Shown in pieces: positions 17,815 to 27,787 of a stretch of DNA of 41,767 nucleotides. The translations under genes were made by a program, and so were the position numbers. Below the pieces are notes generated by a model. It was given only the letters and a program-made list of their open reading frames with translations. It was not told the DNA's origin and did no database searches. The stretch is taken from the NCBI GenBank assembly GCA_903863885.1, contig CAIPEB010000147.1, forward strand, positions 1-41,767. Reading direction: 5' to 3'. The stretch comes from an uncultured Planctomycetaceae bacterium. Its GTDB lineage: Bacteria > Planctomycetota > Planctomycetia > Pirellulales > Pirellulaceae. The number at the start of each line of letters is the position of its first letter. Position 1 is the first letter of the stretch.

Positions 17815-17955
17815 ACGACACACTACGTTGTTGCCGTAGCCGTCGGCATGTTGTACACAAATGAAATCGTGTTCCGCCAGCGGTTCGCGGACTGAACAGA
17901 GCGACCGCTGCCAGACAAGCCCGCCGGGCGTGTACTTCGCCCGATTCCCACCCAG

Positions 17956-20823
17956 ATGGTTATCAACATGAAACAGCTTCTCATCATCGCATCGGTCGTT
18001 GCATGGACAGGCGCACTCGCCGCGGGCGAACGGGATGTCGTCAAGCCGCTCATTGGGGACAAGTTGATATCGGAAAGACTCACCCACCAGGAGTTGGCGG
18101 GCGGCGAAATCGACCGGCGCATCACGGACTTGATTTACAAGAACTACATGGTGCTCAACCTGGACGCGGACTGGCTGGATAAGTTCAGGAACCGAACCGA
18201 CCGGGGCGACACGCGCAATGTGTACTTCGGAATTGGCAAGGTCTTGGACGCCGGCAGTCTGTTTTCTCAATATACCGGCGATCCGAAAGTCGCCCAACGA
18301 ACGCAGTACATCATGGATCAAATGCGGGCCTCCCGCGATCCGGACGGATACGTGGGTTTTTGGCGCACAGAGCCGCAGAACTATCAGAACGTTGTCAACT
18401 GGATTCTCCACGAGCAGGAGTACTTCAATCTGGCGCTGGTGCGAAACTACCGCGCAACGGGCAATCCGCAATCCCTGGCCGACGCGAGAGTCATGGCTGA
18501 TTACATCATGAGTTCGTTCCCGGCCAATGACGACGGAAAACATTTCATTCCCGAAGGAACGTCCATTGCGGGAATTACCGAGGGCTTTGTCGAACTTTAT
18601 CGTGTAAGCGGAGACAAAAAGTACCTGGACTTTGCCAAGAACCTTCAATACGAGCCGCACTGGTATTACCTGAAGCCTTACGAGGCGTGGGAAAAGAACA
18701 TTTCGAAAGCACGCTACCACGTCTACGTCATGCTTTCCCACATGTATCCCGACACCGAACTGTATCGTTTGATAGGCGGCGACGATTACCTCAAGAAAAG
18801 CCTGTGGATGAAGCAGGAGTTGCTCGAAAAGGGACGCGGCGGCCTGCTGATTACCGGCTCCACCTCGGAAGGAGAGCACTTTACCTACAACCAACAAGGT
18901 TCAGGGAGTATCGAGGAATCCTGCGTCACCGCATATTTTCTTCGCTGGATCGACAGCTTGATGCGATTGGAAGGTGATATGCGGTATGGGGATCTCATGG
19001 AGCGGACCATATTCAACGCCCTTTTTGGGGCGCAGTCGCCGGACGGTCGTCATATTTGCTACTTCACGCCGTTTACCGGAAGAAGGAGCTTTCAGAGCAT
19101 TGACACTTTCTGCTGCAACGGCAACTTCCGGCGCGCGGTGGCCGAACTGCCGCAGAAGGTGTATTACCGCACCCAGGATGGCGGAATCGCGCTGAATCTG
19201 TTCACCAACTCCGACAAGACGTTCGAAGTTAACGGCAAGTCCGTCGCAATCAAGGAAGAAACCGATTATCCGAACTCCGGCAGAATCAAACTGACGTTCA
19301 CTTGCTCCGAACCGGTGCAGTTCAGCTTCCGCTTCCGCACCCCGCGATGGGCAGAGAAGATCGAGTGCGCAGTGTGCGGAGTGCCAAGCGCCGCGAATGA
19401 GTCGCAACTTGGCTATGCGGAGATCAACCGGCTTTGGAAATCCGGCGACACTTTGACCATCTCCATGCCGATGAACTGGCGTTTCGTTCGCGGTCGCATG
19501 ATTCAGGAAGGCCGCGTTGCCCTGATGCGGGGACCTGTTTTGTTCACTCTGAGCCAGGAGTTGAACGCGGAAGTGCTCAAAAAGTGCCCGGAACCCCGTG
19601 ATCTGGTTCTCGATCCGACGAGCATCGGTGACCCGACCTTGGACAATTCCGTCCGTCCCAACGGACAGAAGGTTCTCGTTAAGGCCTGGACGAACCCCGA
19701 ACGCGCGGGTGACCCGGTCGATGTGGTTCTGACGGAGTTCATCGATCCGAACGGCGTCGAAGCGTATTTCAAGATTCCGAATCTCAACGAAACGAAATCG
19801 ATACGTATTGTCGACGACGAGTTGCTCTCGGAACCGCGTCGGTCGGCTAACGGCGAGATCACGAGCGCATGGTATGGTCCGAAAAGCAATGGCAACTGGA
19901 AGGATCTGTTCGCCGTCAAAGGCGAATTGGTTGCCGATCTGGCCGCCGATTACCTGAACCCGCGGGGGAAGCAGGATGTGCCTGCAGTGTTTCCCGACAA
20001 AGCGAAATCCGGTTCGTGGTCGCTGTTCAACTGCAAAGACAACGCTCTGCTGTCCACCGCGAAAGAGTCCGACCGAAAGCAACTGAACTCCAAGTTCAAG
20101 GTTGACGGCTGCCCGCTTGGATACGCTTACGGTCTGGAAGGAGGCGCGGACCTGGGCTTTTTCGCCGATTACGCACCCTCGGAAACCATGGAGGAAAACT
20201 GGAGACTCCATTTTTCGAGAGACATGTTCGACCGGATTATCCCGGCAGACCAGCGAAGGGAAGTCTTGATCACACATCCGATCGCCGATGTCGACAGCTA
20301 TAACCTGATCCGCTGGACTCCCGGCTCGCAGTATCCCGGCAAGAGTATCGGCATTTCGGGAAATCTGCTCTCCAACCCCGGGGGCAACGGTGTGTCGGTG
20401 AAGTTCGTCAACTGGAAGGATGAGAATACGCCGGTGGTTCTTGATGCTCTGTATCTGGCACGGGGACGAAACGGCACCGGTGCCATCCAATCCGAGTTTG
20501 TCGTCCACATCAATGCGGGCGACCTGGGAAAACACGTCGATATCGCAATCGGCAACAACGGAGACTACGTCTGTGATGCGACGGCGTTGAGCCTCCGCGT
20601 CTATGCGGCCGACAAGCCGTACGAAATGCCCGGTGTGGATGTCACCAAGAAGGTGCAGTCCGTGTTCCAGGGCAAGTTCAGGACGGACTTAGGAAAGTAC
20701 ACAGACCTTTTCGGCGATCCCGCTCCAGGTCAGGAGAAAACGCTGAAACTCAGAGTGCAAGACATGGGCGGTAACCTCAGGTATTTAGAATTGCCTGACG
20801 ACGCGCCAATTGAGTTGCCTTAA
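17956..20823 (+). CDS. GH127/DUF1680-family glycosidase (beta-L-arabinofuranosidase-like), exported, with C-terminal extension
   Basis: 955 residues. ATG 17968 (MKQLLIIASVVAWTGALAAG, a signal peptide) is as likely a start as ATG 17956. Residues ~45-390 form the (alpha/alpha)6 barrel of DUF1680 proteins: RNVYFGIGKVLDAG, GHFIPEGTS-like and NISKARYHVYVMLS. The zinc and nucleophile residues known for GH127 HypBA1 are conserved: EESC (E321, C323) and FCCNGN (C386, C387), with C386 the expected cysteine nucleophile. Beta domains follow (FRFRTPRWAEKIEC; ALMRGPVLFTLSQE). The last ~230 residues form an extra domain containing SKFKVDGCPLGYAYGLEGG, beyond the usual ~620-700 residue family length. It probably removes arabinofuranosyl or related units from plant-type polysaccharide outside the cytoplasm; exact linkage unknown. 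First gene of a plus-strand glycosidase series. Confidence 0.9.
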   Translation: MVINMKQLLIIASVVAWTGALAAGERDVVKPLIGDKLISERLTHQELAGGEIDRRITDLIYKNYMVLNLDADWLDKFRNRTDRGDTRNVYFGIGKVLDAGSLFSQYTGDPKVAQRTQYIMDQMRASRDPDGYVGFWRTEPQNYQNVVNWILHEQEYFNLALVRNYRATGNPQSLADARVMADYIMSSFPANDDGKHFIPEGTSIAGITEGFVELYRVSGDKKYLDFAKNLQYEPHWYYLKPYEAWEKNISKARYHVYVMLSHMYPDTELYRLIGGDDYLKKSLWMKQELLEKGRGGLLITGSTSEGEHFTYNQQGSGSIEESCVTAYFLRWIDSLMRLEGDMRYGDLMERTIFNALFGAQSPDGRHICYFTPFTGRRSFQSIDTFCCNGNFRRAVAELPQKVYYRTQDGGIALNLFTNSDKTFEVNGKSVAIKEETDYPNSGRIKLTFTCSEPVQFSFRFRTPRWAEKIECAVCGVPSAANESQLGYAEINRLWKSGDTLTISMPMNWRFVRGRMIQEGRVALMRGPVLFTLSQELNAEVLKKCPEPRDLVLDPTSIGDPTLDNSVRPNGQKVLVKAWTNPERAGDPVDVVLTEFIDPNGVEAYFKIPNLNETKSIRIVDDELLSEPRRSANGEITSAWYGPKSNGNWKDLFAVKGELVADLAADYLNPRGKQDVPAVFPDKAKSGSWSLFNCKDNALLSTAKESDRKQLNSKFKVDGCPLGYAYGLEGGADLGFFADYAPSETMEENWRLHFSRDMFDRIIPADQRREVLITHPIADVDSYNLIRWTPGSQYPGKSIGISGNLLSNPGGNGVSVKFVNWKDENTPVVLDALYLARGRNGTGAIQSEFVVHINAGDLGKHVDIAIGNNGDYVCDATALSLRVYAADKPYEMPGVDVTKKVQSVFQGKFRTDLGKYTDLFGDPAPGQEKTLKLRVQDMGGNLRYLELPDDAPIELP

Positions 20824-20962
20824 TTCGCGGATCCGCCTACCGCGTGCCGCCACCCTATCCGGATTGGCGGAGCGATATCGACCTGCATCAAATCCCGCGT
20901 TTACTCTGCCTCGCCTCGCCAATCAGCGCCGGCCGGTGGCAGTCGACTGGAAAGTTATCGCG

Positions 20963-22951
20963 ATGAGAACTGCATCATTCACGACACTGTCGACACTGTT
21001 CGTATGCCTGTGCTTCGCTCATACAACTTGCCAGGCGCAGTCGATCGTGAACTCCGATTTCTCGAAGGGAGACTTCGCAGCAACGGGGTGGAAGGCGAAT
21101 GGGGCCTGGGATGTGTACATGTACCCCAAGGAGGTCGCCAACAATCCCGGTTTCGTCGCTCGGTTCGGGGCGAATAAGCCATCCGGCGAGTTGATCCGGG
21201 TCTTTGACGAAATCAAGAATCCCCGGAACTTGACGCTGGAGTTGGAGTATGGATGGGGTTGGGGAGACGCTGACCAGGGCGCCGACTCTGTCTCGTTCAT
21301 GCTGCTCAATGCCCAAGGACACGGTTACGCCTTCAAGTTCCACCGCTGCAAAGCGAATTGGGCCGTGCAGTGGGGGCGAGCCTCAGACGGCACTGCTCCC
21401 AGGGACATGACGTGGGCGCCGGTAGAAATCGACGGAACTCATGCGGCGATTCGTGACGGGGGCGGCTTGCTCCGCGTCGCCATCTGCCGCGAATCCGATG
21501 GGTCCTGGAGTATCACCGGCAAAGACTGGAACAAGGGCGCCGGCGCGACGGTCAGGTTCAGTGACGCCACAACAGTTTCGTTCAATCGACTGGTGCTGCT
21601 CGGGACCGAGAACTTCGACGAACAGGTCTTCAACAAAATCGTCCTGGCGACCGACACTCGAGAACCGATACCTGTAACCGCCATCCCGACACCCGCATTT
21701 TTGGGCAGCATCGGTATCGTGACCACGTTCCCCGATCGCGGGCAACCGTTGCCCAAAACGGTCGACATGATCAAATACTGCGGGTTTAGCTGGGTCCGAG
21801 GCGGCATCGAGGGACTGACGGCCGATGGACCTACGACCATCCAGACGTTCCTGGACCTGCACCGTCAAACGGGCGTAAGGTTCAGTTGGGGGCTGGCCAG
21901 TGGAGGCTCCGATCTAGAGAAACTCATCGAAACCTCCAAGCCTCTGGCGGAGATCGGCGCTCTGCTCGCGTTTGAGGGAAACAACGAGCCGAATAATTGG
22001 GGCGTCACCTATCAAGGCGAGAAGGGGGGCGGCAGCGCCCCGTCGTGGAAGGCCGTTGCGCAATTGCAGCGTGATCTGTACCGCGCCGTTAAGAGCGACC
22101 CCGTACTCCAGAAATACCCGGTCTGGTCGATTAGCGAGGGCGGAGCGGAAAGGGACAACGTGGGATTGCAGTTCCTTACTATCCCCGCAGGCGCCGGTAC
22201 CGTCCTGCCCGAGGGGACCCGATTCGCGGATTTTGCCAATGTCCACAACTACATCTACCATCCCAATTCGGCTGGAGTGGAGGACAACAAGACGTGGAAT
22301 GCCGCCGACCCCACGTCGGCCTGCAAGATCGACGGCCTGTACGGCAACTACGGCGTCACCTGGGCCAATCGCTATCGAGGCTACTCAGAGGCCGAACTGT
22401 CGACCCTTCCCAGAGTCACCACGGAAACAGGCACCACGGTGGGCGGGACGATCACGGAGGAGATCCAGGCGCTCAACTTGGTGAACATGTATCTGAGTCA
22501 ATTCAAACGAGGGTGGAGCCATACGGCGGTGTACTTGCTGCGCGACCGCACCGACGAGGGCGGCAACCAGAGTTTTGGCTTCTTCAAAGCCGACTACACG
22601 CCGCGCAAGGCAGCCATTTACCTGCATAACCTGACCACAATCCTGGCCGACAGCGGAAAGCTCGCTCAGTTCGGCCAATTGAGATATTCAATTCCGGAAT
22701 TGCCGGCAACTGTTCACGAGCTTCTCCTGCAGAAGTGCGATGGCACATTCCAGCTGGTCGTTTGGGGCGAACGGGTCGAGGGTTCGGACGAGGTGGCGGT
22801 CCACTTCGGCGAGCGCTGCAACGCAAAGGTCTACGATCCGACGGTCGGAATCGAACCAACCCAGTCGCACACAGGAATCGACTCTCTGAAGCTGACACTC
22901 AGCGACCATCCATTAGTTGTCGCGGTCACACGAGACAAGCGACCAGCTTGA
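20963..22951 (+). CDS. Exported clan GH-A-like TIM-barrel glycosidase with N-terminal jelly-roll domain
   Basis: 662 residues from ATG 20963. The signal peptide MRTASFTTLSTLFVCLCFAH is followed by TTCQAQS. Residues ~27-235 look like a LamG/jelly-roll domain (TGWKANGAWDVYMYP, LTLELEYGWGWGDADQGADS). From ~245 a TIM barrel starts (FLGSIGIVTTF). It carries the clan GH-A acid/base motif FEGNNEPNNWG (E342 in NEP) and a likely nucleophile in RVTTETGTTVG (E488), with HNYIYHPNS between. A small beta-sandwich closes the chain (FQLVVWGERVEG), as in GH39- and GH30-like enzymes. I cannot assign a GH family number. It starts 139 bp after the GH127-type gene on the same strand and is a plausible partner on the same glycan. 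Confidence 0.75.
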   Translation: MRTASFTTLSTLFVCLCFAHTTCQAQSIVNSDFSKGDFAATGWKANGAWDVYMYPKEVANNPGFVARFGANKPSGELIRVFDEIKNPRNLTLELEYGWGWGDADQGADSVSFMLLNAQGHGYAFKFHRCKANWAVQWGRASDGTAPRDMTWAPVEIDGTHAAIRDGGGLLRVAICRESDGSWSITGKDWNKGAGATVRFSDATTVSFNRLVLLGTENFDEQVFNKIVLATDTREPIPVTAIPTPAFLGSIGIVTTFPDRGQPLPKTVDMIKYCGFSWVRGGIEGLTADGPTTIQTFLDLHRQTGVRFSWGLASGGSDLEKLIETSKPLAEIGALLAFEGNNEPNNWGVTYQGEKGGGSAPSWKAVAQLQRDLYRAVKSDPVLQKYPVWSISEGGAERDNVGLQFLTIPAGAGTVLPEGTRFADFANVHNYIYHPNSAGVEDNKTWNAADPTSACKIDGLYGNYGVTWANRYRGYSEAELSTLPRVTTETGTTVGGTITEEIQALNLVNMYLSQFKRGWSHTAVYLLRDRTDEGGNQSFGFFKADYTPRKAAIYLHNLTTILADSGKLAQFGQLRYSIPELPATVHELLLQKCDGTFQLVVWGERVEGSDEVAVHFGERCNAKVYDPTVGIEPTQSHTGIDSLKLTLSDHPLVVAVTRDKRPA

Positions 22952-23187
22952 TGATTCCTTTGTCCACACACGGCTGACTGCTTTGCAGGCGAGTTGTGGG
23001 ACGTGAAGCGTGGCCAGCAATCTGGCACAATGGTGCCCGTGTTCGCACAGCTGTCCAGTTCACGGCACGCGGTATTCCGCGTGAAGCGGGGTGAGGCAGG
23101 TTAGACTCATCCACTGATACGGTCGTGACACCTTGTTCGAGACCGCCGGGTTTTCTGATCGTTGATCGTGCCAAATCGAGGACTCGC

Positions 23188-25605
23188 ATGAATACAACAC
23201 ATCATGGTCTGACCGGTTGGATCACTGCAGCGGTTTTGCTTGCGGTGTGCGTGACCATTGGACGTGCCGATCAACCGCTGGGTGAACTCGCGTGGAACAA
23301 AGATAACGGCGTGGTCTGGACAGCGCCCGGCGCTGTGTGGCGGTTGGACGCGAACGAGCGGCTTACAGGCCCTGTGATCCGTGTGCAACCCGATGGCGGC
23401 GCCCACACACTGATCGATCCGAAGCTCCAGCAGGTCTCGCCCACGCATTTGGTACTGACCTACCGCCTCTCGCTTCCCGGCGATCAGAACTTGGCCGTCA
23501 CCCGTGACATCGAGGTCAAGGCTCTCGCGCGAGGGGTTGGAGTGGTGGAGTCCTTTGCGATTTGCCCGTCCAAGACCTGGGCCGCGGACGTCGAAGTTGA
23601 ACGCCCGTTCTCTCTGCGGCCCACCGAAGTCAGTTCGCAGGGTCAGTTCATTTGCCCACTCAAGAATGGCTGGGCTCGTGAATTTCCTTTTTCGGATGTG
23701 CAGCTTTCGGCCGAGTATCGTCTGGGCAATCCGATGACCGGGAAGGAGACCGAGAACCTGGCGCTGCCGGACGTCTACATGAATTCCGGCCGGCTCTCCG
23801 CGGCGATCCTGGCTGACCCGACCTTCAGCGCGCTGTTTGAACTTCGCTCCAACCAAGGCGAACTGTGCGGGTCGGTGCGATACCGTTACGCCGGCAGCCG
23901 CGTGCCGCTCCAGGGGACCGAAGTGCGAAGCTTCGGTATGTGGCTCCAGGGTGACCAGCCATCCGGCAAGGGATTTGAAGAATCGCTCGACGCGTTCTTC
24001 GCTCTCATGCTGCCCGACGTGGCGCCGGGGCCTGCCTGGCTGCACGAGATTGCGATGATTGATTACGACTATCTGAGCGACATGGGGCAGGGGTGGAACC
24101 GCGACCTGAAACTCCTGGCCGAGCGGCTGAAGCCCGAACAACGCCGACGCGTGGCGGTGTGCCTGCATGGATGGTATGACGCCCTCGGGCCCTACTGTTT
24201 CGACGCGGCGAGCGGTCAGATGAAAAAGGAGTGGATCGCTTTTGCGCCGACACAGAAAGTTCATCTCACTCAGGATGAGCTAAGGCGTCGGCTTCACATG
24301 GCACGCGAATTGGGCTTCAGAACCCTCCTGTATTTCGGCGATGGGCTGGCATCGGATTCGGGCGTGTCGAGTTACCGTGATGACTGGGCGTATCGTGACT
24401 CCAAGCGTGAGAAGATTCCGGGCTGGCAAGGGCCTGACACGCTCGGCAAAACGTACCTGCTCAACCCCGCGCATCCGGAGGTCGTGCGTTGGTATCTGGC
24501 CTACGTCGACGCGTTGCTGAAGACCTATGGCGACGAGTTTGATGGTCTGGTCTGGGACGAAACGTTTCACGCTCGGCTCGGGCAGATCGCCACGGAGCCG
24601 CAGCCGGCCTATTGCGATCGCGCCCTGATGGCGCTGACGAAAGAGCTGTCACGACGCGTGCACGCCTTTGATCCCCAAAAAGTCTTCCTGGCCTCGGACT
24701 GTATTGGGATTCCCGGGTTCGAGGACGTGCCGGGCTACGCGATGGTGGCCCACGGCACTTGGCAAGACACTGCGTGCTACCCTCCCGCCTGGTCATACGG
24801 CCTGTTTCCCAACTGGCGAAATGTCCTGTGGAGCTGCAACTGGTCACCGATCGGCAACTTCCACTACACGCGATTCGGTGTGCAGACGTTCGGCGTTCCA
24901 GTGGCAATCAGCAACGGCTGGGGCGACGATTGTGGAGTTTCCGAATGGAGTCCCAGTCAACGTGACCGCATTCTGGGGCTGTTTGAAGAACGCTGTGCGC
25001 AAGGCGGCCGCTTGCGCTATCTGACAACCGATCCGGCGAAGCTGATGGCGGAAGGCCCGCACGTATCGGCGCCGGGCGACCCGTTGCCGGCCTCTGATCC
25101 GAGCCCGTCTGATCTGGGCCTGGTCAACTGGGCCCTTGCCGCCAGGGGCGGTATCGCCACGGCCTCCTCCGATTCACCTCCGCAATGGCCGGCAAGCGGT
25201 GCGATCGACGGCATTCGGGATGACACCGGCTGGGGCGGAGGCCACGGCTGGGCCAGCGGCGCGGGATCCGAATTGCCGCAATGGCTGCAGGTCGAATTCC
25301 CGCAGCCAACGACGATCGACCGGCTCGTGGTAATTACGTACCAGAAGGAAGGCACTTCCGAAACCGCCGGCAAGTGGGGCGTTCAGGACTACGACATCCA
25401 AGTGTGGGATGCTTCGCAGGATCAATGGAAAACAGTGGTGCAAGAGCATCGCGGCCGCGCCGTGAAATCGCGAGTGCATCATCTACCGGAATCGGCAAAG
25501 ACCAAGAAGATTCGATTGATGGTCCATCGCGTGGCACCATTGGACGGCCAAGCGAGAGTGCTGCAATTGGAGGCATGGGGACCGGCCAATGGCGCCGCGA
25601 AATGA
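23188..25605 (+). CDS. Exported TIM-barrel glycosidase-like protein with C-terminal discoidin (F5/8 type C) domain
   Basis: 805 residues from ATG 23188. Signal peptide TGWITAAVLLAVCVTIGRAD. Residues ~25-290 form a beta-sandwich typical before GH barrels (VWRLDANERLTGPVIRV, DIEVKALARGVGVVE). A TIM-barrel-like region follows with MARELGFRTLLYFGDG, NPAHPEVVRWYLAYVDALL and FDGLVWDETFHARLG, where WDE may hold a catalytic acid. Residues ~660-800 form a discoidin/CBM32-like domain: IATASSDSPPQWPASGAIDG, QWLQVEFPQPTTIDRLVV and KKIRLMVHR. I do not recognise the GH family. The stop overlaps the next start (ATGA), which implies translational coupling. Confidence 0.75.
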   Translation: MNTTHHGLTGWITAAVLLAVCVTIGRADQPLGELAWNKDNGVVWTAPGAVWRLDANERLTGPVIRVQPDGGAHTLIDPKLQQVSPTHLVLTYRLSLPGDQNLAVTRDIEVKALARGVGVVESFAICPSKTWAADVEVERPFSLRPTEVSSQGQFICPLKNGWAREFPFSDVQLSAEYRLGNPMTGKETENLALPDVYMNSGRLSAAILADPTFSALFELRSNQGELCGSVRYRYAGSRVPLQGTEVRSFGMWLQGDQPSGKGFEESLDAFFALMLPDVAPGPAWLHEIAMIDYDYLSDMGQGWNRDLKLLAERLKPEQRRRVAVCLHGWYDALGPYCFDAASGQMKKEWIAFAPTQKVHLTQDELRRRLHMARELGFRTLLYFGDGLASDSGVSSYRDDWAYRDSKREKIPGWQGPDTLGKTYLLNPAHPEVVRWYLAYVDALLKTYGDEFDGLVWDETFHARLGQIATEPQPAYCDRALMALTKELSRRVHAFDPQKVFLASDCIGIPGFEDVPGYAMVAHGTWQDTACYPPAWSYGLFPNWRNVLWSCNWSPIGNFHYTRFGVQTFGVPVAISNGWGDDCGVSEWSPSQRDRILGLFEERCAQGGRLRYLTTDPAKLMAEGPHVSAPGDPLPASDPSPSDLGLVNWALAARGGIATASSDSPPQWPASGAIDGIRDDTGWGGGHGWASGAGSELPQWLQVEFPQPTTIDRLVVITYQKEGTSETAGKWGVQDYDIQVWDASQDQWKTVVQEHRGRAVKSRVHHLPESAKTKKIRLMVHRVAPLDGQARVLQLEAWGPANGAAK

Positions 25606-27662
25606 GACTACGACACCTGATCAACAAGCGGGGCGTGACTATGTGGTGCCGACGAGTGTTATTCTCAATAGTTGCTATCGCGTTCGCATGTCCGGCTGTT
25701 GTCGCCGCAGAGCCGTCCGCCTCTGCACCGAGTGTGCCGCGGATCGCGCGCAAGGACGGCTACTTCGGTATTCACTTCGACCTGCATCCGAACAAGTCCG
25801 ATAAGGACCTTGGCCGAGATATCAGCGAAAACAATATTCGCGAATTCCTGCAGCGAGTCCGGCCGGACTTCGTTCAATACGACTGCGTCGGCGTTCCCGG
25901 ATATTCCGGGTACCCCACCAAGATCGGCTGGCCCGCACCGGGCATCGTGCAGGATTCGCTTGCCGTCTGGCGCAGATTGACTCGTGAGCAGGGCGTGGCG
26001 CTGCTGATCCATTACTGCGTGCTCTGGAACCAGGCAGCTGTCGAGCATCATGCGGACTGGGCCGCCGTCAACGCACAAGGACAACCGGAAAAGGAAGTGC
26101 TCAGTATCTTCAGCCCGTTTGCCGAGCAGTTGCTCATTCCGCAACTGAAAGAGGCCGCGACGCTTTACGACCTCGATGGAGCCTGGATGGACGCAGACGC
26201 TTGGATAGCGCGACTCGACTACTCGCACGCGGCGTTGACGGAATGGAAACGACAGACCGGTCAGGATACGGCGCCTAAGTCGCGCGAAGAGCCTCGGTGG
26301 GCAGAATGGAAGATGTTCCAGCGGCGCGAATTTGAAAAGTACCTGTCCAGGTATGTCGAAGCGATTCACGCCCACAGCCCCAAGTTCCAGATTGGCTGCA
26401 ACTGGATGTACTCGCTGTTGTCCGGTGTGTGGCCCGTGGGCAGCCCCGTGGATTATTTGTCCGGCGACTACCCTCAGCACAACTCCACCGATGAGGCGCG
26501 CGCGGAGGCTCGGTATCTCGCAAGCAATCGTAAACCGTGGGATCTGCTGGCATGGGGCTTCAACAAACATGGACTGAAGTGCGCCACGCAACTCAAGCAG
26601 GAAGCCGCCGCGACAATCATGCAGGGTGGTGCATGGGGAATCTATTACACGCCCACGCGTGCGGGACGCATTTCCGCACAGATCACCGCCACAGCCGGCG
26701 AGGTGGCTGACTTCTGCCGCGCCCGGCAGTCGGTCAGCTTCCGCAGCACGACCGTGCCGCAGGTGGCGCTGCTGCAATCGGCCGAAACCTACTGGGACGA
26801 AGCCGACAATACGGCGTTTGGACGCGCCGCTTGCCGGGAAGTCACCAAAGGCGCGCTATACGCACTGCTCGAATCGCACTACTCGGTGGATATCCTGTCC
26901 GAACATCAGATCCTGCCGCGGGTCCAGGAATTTCCGGTAATTGTGATACCTGACGCGTACAAATTGACCGACGATTTTCGCCAATCGCTGCTGCGGTATG
27001 TGGACAACGGCGGAAGCCTGGTGCTCCTCGGCGCGAAATGTGCGCGGCTGTTCGAGCCGGCGCTCGGTGTGCAGTTTGTCGGCGCGCCCAATCAAGGCGG
27101 CAAGTTGACCGTCCGCGATGGTCAAAGCGTATCGTGGACGGACGGCTGGCAGAAGGTCGTTCTTTCCGGCGCAAAGGCCATCGGCCAGCGTTCCGTCACC
27201 GCAGAAGATCAGTCCGCAGGGGAAGCGGCCGCCACGGTGGTTGCACATGGCCAAGGCCGTATCGCGGCCGTCTATGGACCGGTCGCTTTGAAATACGTGC
27301 AGGAACGTCCAGCCGCCATCCGCGAACTGGTGGGCGCAGTAATGCGGGAGGCGTTCCCGCAACCGGTGATCACGGTGGACGCTGCTGCTCACGTGGATCT
27401 CGCCGTGCGCCGGACTTGCGATGGACGGCTGAGCGTCCACTTCCTGAATCTGGGAATCGTGCAGCGCGGCGAGACCGAATTCCCGACCATGGATCCCTAT
27501 CCTGTTGAACCACCGTTTTCGGTGCGTCTCCGCACTCCCCAAAAGCCAACGTCTGTGCGCTGGGAGCCTCAGTCGCAACCGATCGAATGGTCGTGGAGCG
27601 ACGGCATCCTCACCGCGACGGTTCCCAATCTGCAAATCCATGGCGTGTTGCTGGTGGAGTGA
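25602..27662 (+). CDS. Exported glycosidase-like protein with beta-galactosidase-trimerization-type domain
   Basis: 686 residues from ATG 25602, which overlaps the preceding TGA by four bases. ATG 25641 also gives a good signal peptide (VLFSIVAIAFACPAVVAAE). Residues ~45-350 form a TIM barrel: DGYFGIHFDLHPN, FVQYDCVGVPGYSGYPT, DGAWMDADAWIARLDYS and TIMQGGAWGIYYTPTRAG. Residues ~400-570 resemble the beta-galactosidase trimerization (class I glutamine-amidotransferase-like) domain: VALLQSAETYWDEAD, PVIVIPDAYKLTDDFR and VDNGGSLVLLGAKCARLF. A beta domain ends the chain. This follows GH42-like and alpha-fucosidase-like planctomycete proteins, but the catalytic residues are not certain. It is translationally coupled to the discoidin-domain protein. 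Confidence 0.75.
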   Translation: MRLRHLINKRGVTMWCRRVLFSIVAIAFACPAVVAAEPSASAPSVPRIARKDGYFGIHFDLHPNKSDKDLGRDISENNIREFLQRVRPDFVQYDCVGVPGYSGYPTKIGWPAPGIVQDSLAVWRRLTREQGVALLIHYCVLWNQAAVEHHADWAAVNAQGQPEKEVLSIFSPFAEQLLIPQLKEAATLYDLDGAWMDADAWIARLDYSHAALTEWKRQTGQDTAPKSREEPRWAEWKMFQRREFEKYLSRYVEAIHAHSPKFQIGCNWMYSLLSGVWPVGSPVDYLSGDYPQHNSTDEARAEARYLASNRKPWDLLAWGFNKHGLKCATQLKQEAAATIMQGGAWGIYYTPTRAGRISAQITATAGEVADFCRARQSVSFRSTTVPQVALLQSAETYWDEADNTAFGRAACREVTKGALYALLESHYSVDILSEHQILPRVQEFPVIVIPDAYKLTDDFRQSLLRYVDNGGSLVLLGAKCARLFEPALGVQFVGAPNQGGKLTVRDGQSVSWTDGWQKVVLSGAKAIGQRSVTAEDQSAGEAAATVVAHGQGRIAAVYGPVALKYVQERPAAIRELVGAVMREAFPQPVITVDAAAHVDLAVRRTCDGRLSVHFLNLGIVQRGETEFPTMDPYPVEPPFSVRLRTPQKPTSVRWEPQSQPIEWSWSDGILTATVPNLQIHGVLLVE

Positions 27663-27696
27663 ATTGTCAGGCTGTTGTGGAACGCTCCTGGATGCC

Positions 27697-27717
27697 GGAG
27701 GGGAAGAGGCCACGGAT
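27697..27717 (+). repeat. Dispersed 21-bp repeat, copy 1
   Basis: Identical over 21 bp to 29140-29160; the core is GGGGAAGAGGCCACGGAT. The next ~11 bases (GGC.CGGA.G) are partly conserved. It is intergenic, 35 bp after the stop of the trimerization-domain gene. Confidence 0.8.
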
Positions 27718-27787
27718 CGGCGCGGACGCTCGGAGAACAAGCTCGTCGCGCCAACCGATTTCGCATCCAAACTGAAGCAACCGCGTG

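Noticed and set aside
17443-18897. 484-residue minus-strand frame
   Set aside because: Antisense of the GH127-type gene that also crosses its promoter; no recognisable domain.
18901-20535. 544-residue minus-strand frame
   Set aside because: Antisense of the GH127-type gene, in which the catalytic motifs are intact.
23014-23035. TGGCACAATGGTGCC resembling a sigma-54 -24/-12 promoter
   Set aside because: The TGGCAC half is good but the -12 TTGC element is not met at the right spacing, and no enhancer-binding regulator is nearby.
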